NCBI RefSeq assembly: GCF_003628445.1
Contig: NZ_RBZO01000019.1
Span: 16,754-80,753 of the forward strand
DNA from: Oceanobacillus bengalensis
GTDB lineage: Bacteria; Bacillota; Bacilli; Bacillales; Amphibacillaceae
DNA: 64,000 bases
Reading direction: 5' to 3'
Shown here: positions 1 through 9,136 of the stretch, in pieces
Layout of the letters: each line of letters opens with the position of its first letter
How positions within the stretch are numbered: position 1 is the stretch's first letter
Program-made: the position numbers and the translations under genes
Notes under the pieces: generated by a model
Told to the model about the DNA's origin: nothing
Databases searched by the model: none
The model's input: only the letters and a program-made list of their open reading frames with translations

Positions 1-245
1 ATTACTGAACCATGAAGTGTTGGATGCTTTTTATTATTTGGAAAGGATGTTACTAGCTTTGTCGCTATAGCACTCGTTGTCATACATGGCATGACAATCA
101 ATGTATTTTCATTGTTAGCAATTTGCATCCTTGTTGGCATTTGAAACTGTTTAGCGTCATATATTTTATATGCTGCGTCAATAGCATCGATTGTATCTTC
201 CATAGTTATCGCTCTTCTAATATCGTACTCATTTAAATACAACAT
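1..245 (-). CDS. Ornithine cyclodeaminase / mu-crystallin family protein, N-terminal part (cut by window edge)
   Basis: The reverse strand from an ATG at 245 encodes 81 residues before the window edge. A strong ribosome binding site (GGAGGAGA, 251-258 on the plus strand) precedes the ATG. The visible part carries family hallmarks: MPTRM near residues 37-41 (substrate-carboxylate Arg) and TKLVTSFPNN near 62-71 (the conserved Lys region). Members are NAD(P)-dependent imine reductases, ornithine cyclodeaminases or alanine dehydrogenases; the substrate cannot be told from the N-terminus. It lies downstream of the regulator at 1944-3122 on the same strand. Together with the divergent FAD oxidoreductase, aminotransferase and aldehyde dehydrogenase, this suggests a role in the same amino-acid or cyclic-imine catabolism (inference). 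Confidence 0.75.
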   Translation of the reverse strand, partial: MLYLNEYDIRRAITMEDTIDAIDAAYKIYDAKQFQMPTRMQIANNENTLIVMPCMTTSAIATKLVTSFPNNKKHPTLHGSV

Positions 246-369
246 AAAAATCTCCTCCAAAGGCTGTGATTTAATGCGGATAATATATTCAGATAATTCT
301 AATATCAATTATATTAATAGCGTACATAAATCTTAAAGTCTATAGTCAAATTGACCAAAAAAGTTATAG
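246..369. other. Intergenic DNA upstream of the cyclodeaminase-family gene
   Basis: AT-rich leader of the reverse-strand gene at 1-245. Apart from the ribosome binding site at 251-258 I see no convincing promoter pair or structured RNA. The left copy of the IS target duplication begins at 370. Confidence 0.4.
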
Positions 370-378
370 GTATTTTCT
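370..378. repeat. Left 9-bp target-site duplication of the IS4-family element
   Basis: GTATTTTCT immediately outside the left inverted repeat is repeated exactly at 1782-1790. This is the duplication expected from IS4-type transposition and indicates a relatively recent insertion. Confidence 0.9.
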
Positions 379-1781
379 CACTAGCGTTGCATTAATTAAA
401 ACTCAATATTGAAAATACCCAAAAAATTCAATAATTTGCTGTTATGCAAAGAAAAAGTCCTTTATAATGGATATAGTTGGGTGGTAACCCGTCCAAATCC
501 ACTAATAAAGGACCAAACTCATGGACAAGATTACACGAAAAAATTCATTCAGACAATGGTTTTCACCAATTAACCTTCAATTAGTTGAAGAAAATGTGAA
601 AATGATGAAATTAGATTACTATACGAAAAAATTAACGACAGAGTCATTCCTAGAATTACTACTTTTTGCGCAGCTACAAGAAGTTGAAAGTTTACATGCG
701 CTAAGCGATTGCCTTTTTGATGACCAGCTTCAGAAGGAAATTGACCTTGATTCTATCAGTATTTCTCAGCTTTCACGCCGGTTAAATGGCATCAATCCAG
801 ATATATTTCAAAGGATATTCCTTGATTTAGTGACGCAAATTCATGAGAAAACACATTATTCCAAACTTGTGATGCCATTGAAAATCATTGATTCAAGCAC
901 GCTGCCACTTAACTTAACCAACCATAGGTGGGCTGAGTTCCGGAAAACAAAAGCTGGTGTAAAGCTACATCTTCGACTTGTATTTATGGAAAAAGGAATA
1001 TCGTATCCTGAAAAAGGCGTTTTAACGAATGCGAAAGAACATGATCGCAATCAACTAGAAGTCATGGTTGATGACAAAGAATGCATGTATGTTTTTGACC
1101 GAGGCTACTTGGATTATGAGCGCTTCGATCGCATGACAGACGATGGTTACTTTTTCCTTACGAGGCTTCGAAAGAATGCCGTCATTCGGGTAGTTGACGA
1201 CTTTAAACTACCAGTGGATTCAGCTGTGTTATCGGATCAAATGGTATTGATTGGCACGACCCAAAACCGTGCTGAGAATTATTTCCGCCTAATTAAAGTT
1301 GTAGATTCAAAAGGGAATGTACTCCAATTAATTACAAATCGCTTTGATTTGAGCGCGGAGGAAATCTCAGAGATGTACAAATCACGCTGGGCCATTGAAT
1401 TATTTTTCAAGTGGATCAAACAACACCTGAACATTAAAAAGTTCTACGGTCAAAGTGAATCTGCGATTCACAATCAAGTGTTTATCGCACTTATTGTTTT
1501 CTGCTTAAATGTGCTCGCTCAAATCAATACAAAAAGCAAAAGAACTATCTTACAAATTAGCCGTTTTTTAAGGGCATCCTTGTGGAAACCAGCTTATATC
1601 TGGCTTCTAAAAATTGAAGGAAAAGGTGCTTCTTAATAAAGAAAACGTCGCTGGCACTTCAGTTTAATTGTATATTTTTAAAAATGGATGGAGCCACCTT
1701 TAGTTGGGTATTTAGTTTTTTGGCTCTCTTAGAAAAAATATTAAAACTGAAAATTGCAACAATATTTATGCAACGCTAGTG
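379..1781 (+). mobile_element. Intact IS4-family insertion sequence, 1403 bp
   Basis: The element is bounded by perfect 14-bp terminal inverted repeats (CACTAGCGTTGCAT at 379-392 and its complement ending at 1781). It is flanked by exact 9-bp direct repeats and encodes one full-length DDE transposase. Size, ends and transposase resemble the IS4Bsu1 type from Bacillus (recalled, not searched). It sits between the cyclodeaminase-family gene and the CdaR-like regulator and interrupts no recognisable gene. It could still separate a co-transcribed pair, both being on the reverse strand. Confidence 0.93.
521..1636 (+). CDS. IS4-family transposase
   Basis: A 371-residue DDE transposase that would cut and paste the surrounding element. 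The catalytic acidic residues can be placed: Asp in KIIDSST (about residue 124), Asp in YVFDRGYLDY (about 195), and Glu in the IS4 signature Y-x2-R-x3-E-x6-K (YKSRWAIELFFKWIK, about residues 286-300). The reading frame is intact from ATG 521 to the stop at 1636 and fills most of the 1403-bp element, so the transposase is potentially active. The leader carries a GGTGG motif around 481-485 but no tight ribosome binding site next to the ATG, as is common in insertion sequences that limit their own expression. Confidence 0.93.
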   Translation: MDKITRKNSFRQWFSPINLQLVEENVKMMKLDYYTKKLTTESFLELLLFAQLQEVESLHALSDCLFDDQLQKEIDLDSISISQLSRRLNGINPDIFQRIFLDLVTQIHEKTHYSKLVMPLKIIDSSTLPLNLTNHRWAEFRKTKAGVKLHLRLVFMEKGISYPEKGVLTNAKEHDRNQLEVMVDDKECMYVFDRGYLDYERFDRMTDDGYFFLTRLRKNAVIRVVDDFKLPVDSAVLSDQMVLIGTTQNRAENYFRLIKVVDSKGNVLQLITNRFDLSAEEISEMYKSRWAIELFFKWIKQHLNIKKFYGQSESAIHNQVFIALIVFCLNVLAQINTKSKRTILQISRFLRASLWKPAYIWLLKIEGKGAS

Positions 1782-1790
1782 GTATTTTCT
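1782..1790. repeat. Right 9-bp target-site duplication of the IS4-family element
   Basis: GTATTTTCT directly after the right inverted repeat, identical to 370-378. Confidence 0.9.
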
Positions 1791-1943
1791 ATATTCAATC
1801 ATTCATTTTAATATTAATAAAGGCAGATATGATTAAACAGAGGAAAGAGCCTGATTAAATATATATTCAAAATGCACAAATAAATTTGTAAGCGCTTCCT
1901 AAAGCGGTATTAAATGAACCTAAGTAAGTTAATGGGTAAATTT

Positions 1944-3122
1944 TTATTGATGTATTCCGTTATGCTTTAGAATTAGATATAGCATTGTGCAGTGTTTGAA
2001 GTGTTTTGTATTTAGCGATGTAATATCCTCTATTTTTTGTAAACGATAGATAAGCGTATTGCGATGGATGAATAATTCTTTCGCGGCTTTACTTATATTC
2101 AAATCTGCCTCACAATAGCCAATAAATGTTTTAGCTAATTCAGTAAAATTTTCATTTTCGATGAAGGCCTTTAGAAAGAATGTAAGTTTGTTGAGAAATG
2201 CTGAATTGATTTGTGCAGGCAGTAATTCCAATAATATATTTGAATCATGGAAACTATATATTTTAGGTGAGATATTTGCTTTCTTACCGCATTCAATTAA
2301 ACCCACGGCTTCTTGAAAAGACTGATTAATTTTTTCAATTGTTGGTTGCAAATTACCTATTGCAATAGAAGCTTTTAAAATATGGTAGGAACGAAACATT
2401 TTTAGTAGTTCATTGCTTTGTTTTCTAAACTGTTTAAGTGCCAATTCATATTCTTCTTCATCCTTTACCGACTTTAATAGTATGATTTTTTCTGAGTTTA
2501 AAAAGGTACAAAGAAAATCGGCTTTACAATCGAATGCAGTACTTACACATTGTACTAGTTGTTGTTTAACTGAATCAATTTGAATGCTGTTGTCAGTATT
2601 TAATAAAGCTTCCTCAATATCAATTACGATACAGAAACGCTTTGCCTCATATTGAATCTCAAACATTTTGGATTGGCGTTCTATTTTTTCTCTATTAAGG
2701 GTATCATTTAATAAAATGTATTGTGCAAATGCCTCAAGTGTTTTCAATCGTAAATCTTCTGTTTGCCAACTGATTATTTCTTGCCACGTCATTTCAACAT
2801 GTTTTTTTATTAGGTAAGCATATGGTTTTACTTGATCTGGAGGACCAATGATACCAAGGACGCCGATAGGCTTGTTATTGAATACCAATGGGGCAGCAAC
2901 GCCTGGTAAAACATTCTCCATGTTTATGATTTTGATTTCATCAAAATAGATAAATGCATTTTGATCTAATACTTCTTTAGAAGGAGTGTGTAATGTTCCT
3001 ATTCGGTTAGGGATTGTTGATCCAATTATGTAACCATCCTCGTCACTTAAACTAATTGGAAATGGTACGATATTAGATACGGCATCGACCACCTTTTGTG
3101 CAAATTGCACTAAATCATTCAT
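1944..3122 (-). CDS. CdaR/PucR-type transcriptional regulator
   Basis: A 392-residue protein with the layout of sugar-diacid-regulator (CdaR) proteins. An N-terminal sugar-diacid recognition-like domain (about 1-135; LSDEDGYIIGST, GVAAPLVFNNKPIGVLGIIG) is followed by a degenerate cyclase-like middle. The C-terminal helix-turn-helix of the PucR class is near 340-375 (LNISKAAKELFIHRNTLIYR). Members usually activate adjacent catabolic genes when an organic acid or purine-derived signal is bound. It is transcribed divergently from the oxidoreductase operon starting near 3315, which makes it the probable regulator of that operon; the effector is unknown. Start ATG 3122 has a GGAGGGAAT-type site upstream. 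Confidence 0.85.
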   Translation of the reverse strand: MNDLVQFAQKVVDAVSNIVPFPISLSDEDGYIIGSTIPNRIGTLHTPSKEVLDQNAFIYFDEIKIINMENVLPGVAAPLVFNNKPIGVLGIIGPPDQVKPYAYLIKKHVEMTWQEIISWQTEDLRLKTLEAFAQYILLNDTLNREKIERQSKMFEIQYEAKRFCIVIDIEEALLNTDNSIQIDSVKQQLVQCVSTAFDCKADFLCTFLNSEKIILLKSVKDEEEYELALKQFRKQSNELLKMFRSYHILKASIAIGNLQPTIEKINQSFQEAVGLIECGKKANISPKIYSFHDSNILLELLPAQINSAFLNKLTFFLKAFIENENFTELAKTFIGYCEADLNISKAAKELFIHRNTLIYRLQKIEDITSLNTKHFKHCTMLYLILKHNGIHQ

Positions 3123-3314
3123 TCTTATTCCCTCCTAATAATTGCAGGCAATATGATATAATTCCTACTCAATTATAAATCTGATTATTATAACAATACA
3201 ATATATTTAGTTATATTGTCCATAGCATTTGAATGATGTCCACGTTATAACTAAAGATAAGGTAAACTACCCTTGGTAATGATTAAAATGTATGTTTGGA
3301 GAGGGTGTGTTTTT

Positions 3315-4481
3315 TTGTTGAAAAATACAGATATAATTATTGTTGGTGGTGGTGTAATCGGTTCTAGTATTGCATATAATCTAATGCAGGATGGTTATGA
3401 AGGAGAAATTACCATCTTTGAAAAGGATAGAACCTATGAATTTGCCTCAACACCAAGAAGTGCAGGTGGGATTAGACAGTTATTTACAACGGCAATTAAC
3501 GTGCAAATAAGCAGGTATAGCTTACAAAAATATTTAACATTTCCAGAGGATATGGCAGTTGGTACGGAGAAAGCTGAAATTGACTTTAAACAACGGGGTT
3601 ACCTTTTCCTTGCAAAGAGAGGAAAATTAGAACAATTAAAGAATCAACATAAAGTTCAAGTCAAATGCGGGGCTGCTTCAGAATTATTATCTACAGAAGA
3701 ATTGTTACACATTATTCCCGAATTGAATACTCATGATCTCCAAGGGGGTCTTTATTGCGGGGAAGATGGCTACCTTGATCCATACTCAGTTATGCAGGGA
3801 TATGTACGTAAAGCTAAACAATTAGGGACTAATTATATTTATGAAGAAGTAGAGCAAATTCTTAATGAACGGGGAAGTGTCACCGGTGTCCAACTAAGAA
3901 ATGGTGAAATTTATAAAGCAAAGATTGTTATCAATAGTGCAGGTCCTTGGGCTCCAATACTTAGTGAAAAATCGGGATTCCCAATTCCTGTTGTTCCATT
4001 GAAACGGCAAATTATTCAATTCGATATAGCCAAACCATTAGTAAAAGAATTACCATTAACCGTTGATCCTACAGGGGTATATTTTCGTCATGAAGGAAAA
4101 TCGCTTATTGTTGGATTTTCTGAAAAAGTAAACCCTGGGATAGATTTTAAATGGACGAGAGACTTTTTCACTGAACAAATGTGGCCTATATTAAGTAATC
4201 GGATTCAAAATTTTCAAGAAGCAAAAATTGTTAGTGGTTGGGCTGGAATATATAGTTTTAACACGAAAGATCAAAATGCAATTATTGGAAAGCACCCAGA
4301 ATTAACAGGGTACTATTTAGCGGTTGGTTTCAGTGGTCACGGAATGCAACAAGCCCCTGCAGTTGGTAAAGGAATATCTGAGCTAATAGGAAAAGGTCGT
4401 TATGAAACATTGGATTTAACACCATTAAACTTTGAGCGTTTTTCTACGAATAATTTAATTGTTGAAGAGGCTATTGTTTAG
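3315..4481 (+). CDS. FAD-dependent amino acid oxidase/dehydrogenase (DAO/sarcosine-oxidase-like)
   Basis: An oxidoreductase of about 388 residues. The N-terminal dinucleotide-binding fold (DIIIVGGGVIGSSIAYNL) and the C-terminal GFSGHGMQQAPAVGKGISEL motif are typical of the DAO family (glycine/sarcosine oxidases, D-amino-acid dehydrogenases, L-pipecolate oxidases). Start choice: an open frame extends to 3273, but GGAGAGGG at 3298-3305 best serves the TTG codons at 3315 or 3318, which put the FAD motif at the usual distance from the N-terminus. First gene of a four-gene operon divergent from the CdaR-like regulator. The substrate is unknown; an N-methyl, D-amino or cyclic amino acid is plausible. 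Confidence 0.85.
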   Translation: MLKNTDIIIVGGGVIGSSIAYNLMQDGYEGEITIFEKDRTYEFASTPRSAGGIRQLFTTAINVQISRYSLQKYLTFPEDMAVGTEKAEIDFKQRGYLFLAKRGKLEQLKNQHKVQVKCGAASELLSTEELLHIIPELNTHDLQGGLYCGEDGYLDPYSVMQGYVRKAKQLGTNYIYEEVEQILNERGSVTGVQLRNGEIYKAKIVINSAGPWAPILSEKSGFPIPVVPLKRQIIQFDIAKPLVKELPLTVDPTGVYFRHEGKSLIVGFSEKVNPGIDFKWTRDFFTEQMWPILSNRIQNFQEAKIVSGWAGIYSFNTKDQNAIIGKHPELTGYYLAVGFSGHGMQQAPAVGKGISELIGKGRYETLDLTPLNFERFSTNNLIVEEAIV

Positions 4482-4523
4482 CCTGTTATGAAAATACTTT
4501 TTACAAAAGGGTGAGTAATACCA

Positions 4524-5687
4524 ATGTATGCTTCGAATAAAGTGAAGAACATGCCAGAATATGTGTTTTCTGCATTTCAGAAAAAGAAAAAGGAACTACA
4601 AGAAAAAGGGGTTGATGTAATTGATTTAGGGATTGGTGCACCGGACTTACCAACACCTAGCTTTATCTACAATTCGTTGGTTGAAGAAGCAAAGGATCCC
4701 CAAAATCACCGCTATTCAAATTACAATGGGAGTGATGAATTTCGACAAGCAGTAGCGGAATTTTATAAAAATCATTTCAATGTAGATTTGGATCCGGAAA
4801 AAGAAATTTTAACATTAATTGGTTCCAAAGAAGGGATTGTACACTTAATTCAGGCCGTCATAAATGAAGGAGATAAGGTGCTTATCCCGAATCCTGGGTA
4901 TCCAACATACAAGATGGGAGTCCATTTGGCTGGCGGTGAGAGTGTAAATCTACCATTGGATGACAATGATTTTGTTCCACGATTTGATATGCTTTCAGAA
5001 GAGGATAAGGATAATGCCAAGTTAATGTTTCTAAATTATCCTAGTAATCCGACCACAGCGACAGTTGAAATAGATACCTTTATGGAAGCAGTATCGTTTG
5101 CAGGGGAAAATAATATAATTTTTGCACATGACTCTGCCTACAATCTCGTAACATTTGATAAGTATAAATCTCCAAGTGCTTTACAAGTGCCAAATGCAAA
5201 AGAATGTACCGTTGAATTTGGTTCACTTTCCAAAAGTTTTAATATGACGGGTTGGCGGATTGGTTATATTGCTGGAAATGAGCAAGTAATAAAAGCTTTA
5301 GCAACGTTAAAAAGTAATCTTGATACTAGTCAATTTCTTCCGATACAGAAAGCTGCAGCAACTGCTCTTCGAAGCGACTTTTCCAGCGTAGAGGAGAATA
5401 ATTCGATTTTTAAATCGAGAATGGAGAAACTACATCAAGCGCTAAATAAGTTAGGGATTTATTCTGAAAAACCAAGAGGAACGATTTTTTTATGGGCGAG
5501 GGTTCCAAAGGGGTATACCTCTCTTTCCTTCGCTAACAAGTTATTGGATGAAGCTGGAATTATTGTGACCCCTGGAACAGCATTTGGTTCTCGAGGTGAA
5601 GGATATTTTCGTATTTCCTTGTCTGTAACAGAAGAGCGATTGGATGAGGTCATTCATAGACTTACTCTCTTGAATATAGTGAGGTGA
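4524..5687 (+). CDS. Class I/II PLP-dependent aminotransferase
   Basis: A 387-residue fold-type I aminotransferase. The start MYASNKVKNMPEYVFSAF and the phrase DLGIGAPDLPTP are usual for the MalY/PatB and LL-diaminopimelate aminotransferase-like branch. NYPSNPT (about 171-177) and the PLP-lysine site GSLSKSFNMTGWRIGY (about 233-248) are present. It follows the oxidoreductase by 42 bp and ends 7 bp before the ThDP enzyme, so co-transcription is likely. Given the neighbours, a catabolic role (amino acid to 2-oxo acid) is more likely than lysine biosynthesis, but sequence alone does not fix the substrate. Confidence 0.85.
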   Translation: MYASNKVKNMPEYVFSAFQKKKKELQEKGVDVIDLGIGAPDLPTPSFIYNSLVEEAKDPQNHRYSNYNGSDEFRQAVAEFYKNHFNVDLDPEKEILTLIGSKEGIVHLIQAVINEGDKVLIPNPGYPTYKMGVHLAGGESVNLPLDDNDFVPRFDMLSEEDKDNAKLMFLNYPSNPTTATVEIDTFMEAVSFAGENNIIFAHDSAYNLVTFDKYKSPSALQVPNAKECTVEFGSLSKSFNMTGWRIGYIAGNEQVIKALATLKSNLDTSQFLPIQKAAATALRSDFSSVEENNSIFKSRMEKLHQALNKLGIYSEKPRGTIFLWARVPKGYTSLSFANKLLDEAGIIVTPGTAFGSRGEGYFRISLSVTEERLDEVIHRLTLLNIVR

Positions 5688-5694
5688 TTTCTTA

Positions 5695-7371
5695 ATGAAT
5701 ATTGAAGAAAATATTGTTGGTCGAGAGCGCAATTTGACTGCTGCTCAGGGAATTGTAGAATGCATCAGAAGAGAAAATATTAAAAAAGTATTTTGTGTTC
5801 CAGGGGAAAGTTTTTTACCAGTATTGGATGCTTTATATGATGAAGATGATATTGATGTAATTTCTGCTAGGCATGAAGGTGGAGCTTCTTTTATGGCAGA
5901 AGGATATGCAAAAGCTTCATTAAAGCCTGGAGTGGTCTTAGCGACAAGAGCAGTGGGGGGGAGTAATTTAGCTATTGGTGTTCATACAGCATTTCAGGAC
6001 TCAACACCAATGGTTGTTTTACTAGGCCAAGTAAGTCAGGAATTCAGGGGTAGGGAAGGATTTCAGGAAGCAGATTTAGACAGATACTTTCAACATATTG
6101 CTAAATGGACCGTCGAGATAAGAGACTCAAAACGTATTCCTGAAATTGTCGGACGTGCGTTTCGAGTTGCCAGGACGGGGAGACCTGGACCAGTTGTCAT
6201 CTCACTACCAGAAGATATTTTGGCCGATGAAGCAGAAATGCAGTTTGGGCCTCCAATAATTATACCAAGACCATCCCCGTCTCAATTCGAAGTGAAAAAT
6301 GTTGAAGCAAATCTTTCACATGCAAAAAAGCCACTCATTATTGCTGGTGGAGGAGTGAAAAGTGCACAAGCGGAGGATCGATTGGTTACGTTTGCGGAGA
6401 AGTTCCAACTACCAGTCATTGCTGCATTTCGTCGCCATGATGTTTTCCCGAATGATCATCCATTATATGTTGGGCATCTTGGGCTTGGTACAGAAAAAGA
6501 AGTATTACAAACGGTGAAGGAATCGGATCTTATTTTAGCCTTAGGAACAAGGCTCTCTGAAGTGACAACACAAGACTACTCGATTATAACACCTGATAAA
6601 AGGCTGATTCATATCGATATCGACTTTGATACCATTGGAAAAGTCTTTGCACCACATGTTGGTATTGTTGCTGATGTCAAGGAGGCACTTGCTTTACTTA
6701 ATAGTATGACAGTAGATGTCGATTGGCATACTTGGAGAGCGGAAAGACGGAAACGATATGAAAAAGTTGCTAGTTTAAGTATTTCAGAGAATGATAGTAT
6801 TAACAAACAAATTATTGCAATATTGGAGAGGGAATTACCAAGTGATGCAATATTGACGAATGATGCAGGGAATTTTGCTGGATGGCTACATGCCTTCTAT
6901 CCGTTCCGTGAGAAGCATACATATATAGGACCAACATCTGGTGCAATGGGATATGGTATGCCTGCAGCATTAGGAGCAAAGCTTGCTTATCCAGAAAGAC
7001 ATGTTGTTTCTTTATCAGGTGATGGGGGATTTATGATGACGGCACAGGAAATTGAGACTGCTGTACGCTATAATATTCCAATCATCAGCATTGTTTTTAA
7101 CAATAATATGTATGGTACGATTCGGATGCATCAAGAAATGCATTATCCAGAAAAGGTAATTGCAACAGAGTTAGGCCAAGTATCTTATAAAAATTTAGCG
7201 CTTGGGATGGGTGCTGTAGCATATCAAGTTGATTCGGCGGAATTATTTGAAAATGTATTTGACGAAGCGTTAAAGAAGAATAAGGTAACTGTAATTGAAG
7301 TGATAACAGGGAAGGAACAAATCTCTGTCTCATCAACTATTACTTCAATTCGCGAAAAGCATTCGAAATAA
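5695..7371 (+). CDS. Thiamine-diphosphate-dependent enzyme, acetolactate-synthase-like (decarboxylase or carboligase)
   Basis: A 558-residue protein with the three domains of the acetohydroxyacid synthase/2-oxo-acid decarboxylase superfamily. The N-terminal PYR domain carries the conserved Glu (SARHEGGASFMAEGYA, about 58-73). The central Rossmann-like domain has LIIAGGGV. The C-terminal PP domain has the ThDP/Mg motif SGDGGFMMTAQE through FNNNMYG. It sits in an operon for amino acid degradation with no ilvN, ilvC or leu genes, so branched-chain biosynthesis is unlikely. A role in decarboxylating a 2-oxo acid made by the upstream aminotransferase, giving an aldehyde for the downstream dehydrogenase, is an inference from context. 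Confidence 0.82.
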   Translation: MNIEENIVGRERNLTAAQGIVECIRRENIKKVFCVPGESFLPVLDALYDEDDIDVISARHEGGASFMAEGYAKASLKPGVVLATRAVGGSNLAIGVHTAFQDSTPMVVLLGQVSQEFRGREGFQEADLDRYFQHIAKWTVEIRDSKRIPEIVGRAFRVARTGRPGPVVISLPEDILADEAEMQFGPPIIIPRPSPSQFEVKNVEANLSHAKKPLIIAGGGVKSAQAEDRLVTFAEKFQLPVIAAFRRHDVFPNDHPLYVGHLGLGTEKEVLQTVKESDLILALGTRLSEVTTQDYSIITPDKRLIHIDIDFDTIGKVFAPHVGIVADVKEALALLNSMTVDVDWHTWRAERRKRYEKVASLSISENDSINKQIIAILERELPSDAILTNDAGNFAGWLHAFYPFREKHTYIGPTSGAMGYGMPAALGAKLAYPERHVVSLSGDGGFMMTAQEIETAVRYNIPIISIVFNNNMYGTIRMHQEMHYPEKVIATELGQVSYKNLALGMGAVAYQVDSAELFENVFDEALKKNKVTVIEVITGKEQISVSSTITSIREKHSK

Positions 7372-7468
7372 TTGTTAGGGTCAGCATGTTTGTTTTATTG
7401 ATATGGGATTGATATAAACTATGAAGAAATAAAATAAGAATATGCTAGATTTGGAGGAGGAAGTTCGG

Positions 7469-8962
7469 ATGACTGCTTTATTAGATGTGAGAAAACTAGC
7501 AAACTTTATTAACGGCGAGTGGGTAGAAGTGAATAAATCTACTGAGGTGATTAATCCAGCAACTGGTGAGGAAATCGTTCAAGTTCCTTTATCAGATTCA
7601 AGTAGTGTAGACGCGGCAGTTGCTGCGGCGAAGGATGCGCAGAAGGAGTGGGCGTTAGTACCAGCCCCTCAACGAGCAGAAGTACTCTATCAGGTTGGTT
7701 ACCTACTAAAAGAAAACAAAGAGAGGTTATCGAAATTATTAACGATGGAAAATGGGAAAGTACTTGAGGAAGCTCGTGGAGAAGTACAAGAAGGCATCGA
7801 TATGGCCTTCTATATGGCCGGAGAAGGCCGTCGTCTTTTTGGCCAAACGACTCCAGCTGAATTAAAGGACAAATTTGCGATGAGTCAGCGTGTTCCTGTT
7901 GGTGTGGTAGGATTAATCACGCCATGGAATTTCCCTATTGCGATTGCAACATGGAAGTCATTTCCTGCAATCGTTGCTGGGAATGCCGTCGTCTGGAAAC
8001 CAGCTACTGAAACACCAATCATGGCGTTTGAGCTGGCAAAAATATTTGAAGAAGCAGGTCTACCTAAAGGCGTTGTCAATGTTGTATTTGGATCAGGTTC
8101 GGCAGTAGGAAATGCGATGGTTCACCATAAAGATATCAGCGTGATTTCATTTACTGGTTCAAATGAAACAGGAAGAAATATCGCAACAGAATGTGGAAAG
8201 CAATTAAAGAAAGTATCTTTAGAAATGGGCGGAAAGAATGCTGTTATCGTAATGGATGATGCAGATATTGATTTAGCTGTTGAGGGGATTTTATGGAGTG
8301 CATTTGGCACAAGTGGACAACGATGTACGGCGTGCTCACGTGTGATTGTACATGAAGCGGTGAAAGGTAAATTAGAAGAGAAAATGCTAGAAGCGATGGA
8401 AAAATTATCAATTGGAAATGGACTTGACGAATCCAATAAAGTCGGACCGATTATCAATCAATCTGGACTAGAAAAAATAAAAGACTATATTGAAATTGGG
8501 AAAAATGAAGGAGCAAAATTGCTTGCCGGTGGGTATGAATTAGTAGATGGTGAACAAAAACAAGGAAACTATTTTGCACCCACATTATTTACAGATGCAA
8601 CTGCAGATATGCGGATTGCTCAGGAAGAAATTTTTGGTCCTGTTGTTTCGTTAATTCCAGTTAAGAGTTTTGAAGAAGCGATTAAGGTGAATAATGGAGT
8701 AGAGTTTGGACTTTCTAGCTCTATCTTCACTAATGATGCAAACCGCGTATTCAAAGCGCAACGTGATTTAGATACAGGAATTGTATATGTCAATGCAGGA
8801 ACGACAGGTGCAGAAATTCATTTGCCTTTCGGTGGAACAAAGGGAACAGGGAATGGACACCGTGATTCTGGAGTGCAAGCTTTAGATGTGTTCACAGAGT
8901 GGAAGGCAGTTTATATTGATTACAGTGGAAAACTACAACGTGCACAAATTGATGTTGAGTAA
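7469..8962 (+). CDS. NAD(P)-dependent aldehyde dehydrogenase
   Basis: About 497 residues. Landmarks are TPWNFPIAIATWK (cofactor pocket), FTGSNETGRNI (nucleotide binding), LEMGGKNAVIV (general-base Glu) and GTSGQRCTACSR (nucleophilic Cys). The tail NAGTTGAEIHLPFGG resembles the ALDH7 (2-aminoadipate-semialdehyde dehydrogenase) branch more than betaine-aldehyde or succinate-semialdehyde enzymes; this is a by-eye judgement. ATG 7469 is preferred over ATG 7442 because GGAGGAGG (7453-7460) lies 8 nt before it. Last gene of the operon; it would oxidise the aldehyde formed upstream to a carboxylate. Confidence 0.88.
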   Translation: MTALLDVRKLANFINGEWVEVNKSTEVINPATGEEIVQVPLSDSSSVDAAVAAAKDAQKEWALVPAPQRAEVLYQVGYLLKENKERLSKLLTMENGKVLEEARGEVQEGIDMAFYMAGEGRRLFGQTTPAELKDKFAMSQRVPVGVVGLITPWNFPIAIATWKSFPAIVAGNAVVWKPATETPIMAFELAKIFEEAGLPKGVVNVVFGSGSAVGNAMVHHKDISVISFTGSNETGRNIATECGKQLKKVSLEMGGKNAVIVMDDADIDLAVEGILWSAFGTSGQRCTACSRVIVHEAVKGKLEEKMLEAMEKLSIGNGLDESNKVGPIINQSGLEKIKDYIEIGKNEGAKLLAGGYELVDGEQKQGNYFAPTLFTDATADMRIAQEEIFGPVVSLIPVKSFEEAIKVNNGVEFGLSSSIFTNDANRVFKAQRDLDTGIVYVNAGTTGAEIHLPFGGTKGTGNGHRDSGVQALDVFTEWKAVYIDYSGKLQRAQIDVE

Positions 8963-9061
8963 TTAAAAAGGCTACAACAGTTGGCGAGGTATTAAAAAAA
9001 GTTGCCCGCTTGTCTCAATACAATGTGTTTCTTTATATAATTCCACAAAGCATAAACAATA

Positions 9062-9110
9062 AAAAGAGTCCCAAAACCTTAATATATCTCAAGGGTTTGG
9101 GACTCTTTAG
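9062..9110 (-). terminator. Intrinsic terminator of rpsD (also convergent end of the dehydrogenase operon)
   Basis: A long stem (AAAGAGTCCCAAA paired with TTTGGGACTCTTT) encloses a loop of about 14 nt. Read on the reverse strand it ends in TTTTTATTG, so it primarily serves rpsD. On the plus strand it closes the catabolic operon with a poorer U-tract. Confidence 0.85.
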
Positions 9111-9136
9111 TCGTTGCATTCTAGACTGAAATGTTA

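Noticed and set aside
8122..8457. 111-residue reverse-strand open frame inside the aldehyde dehydrogenase gene
   Set aside because: Shadow of a strongly conserved gene; no ribosome binding site or family resemblance.
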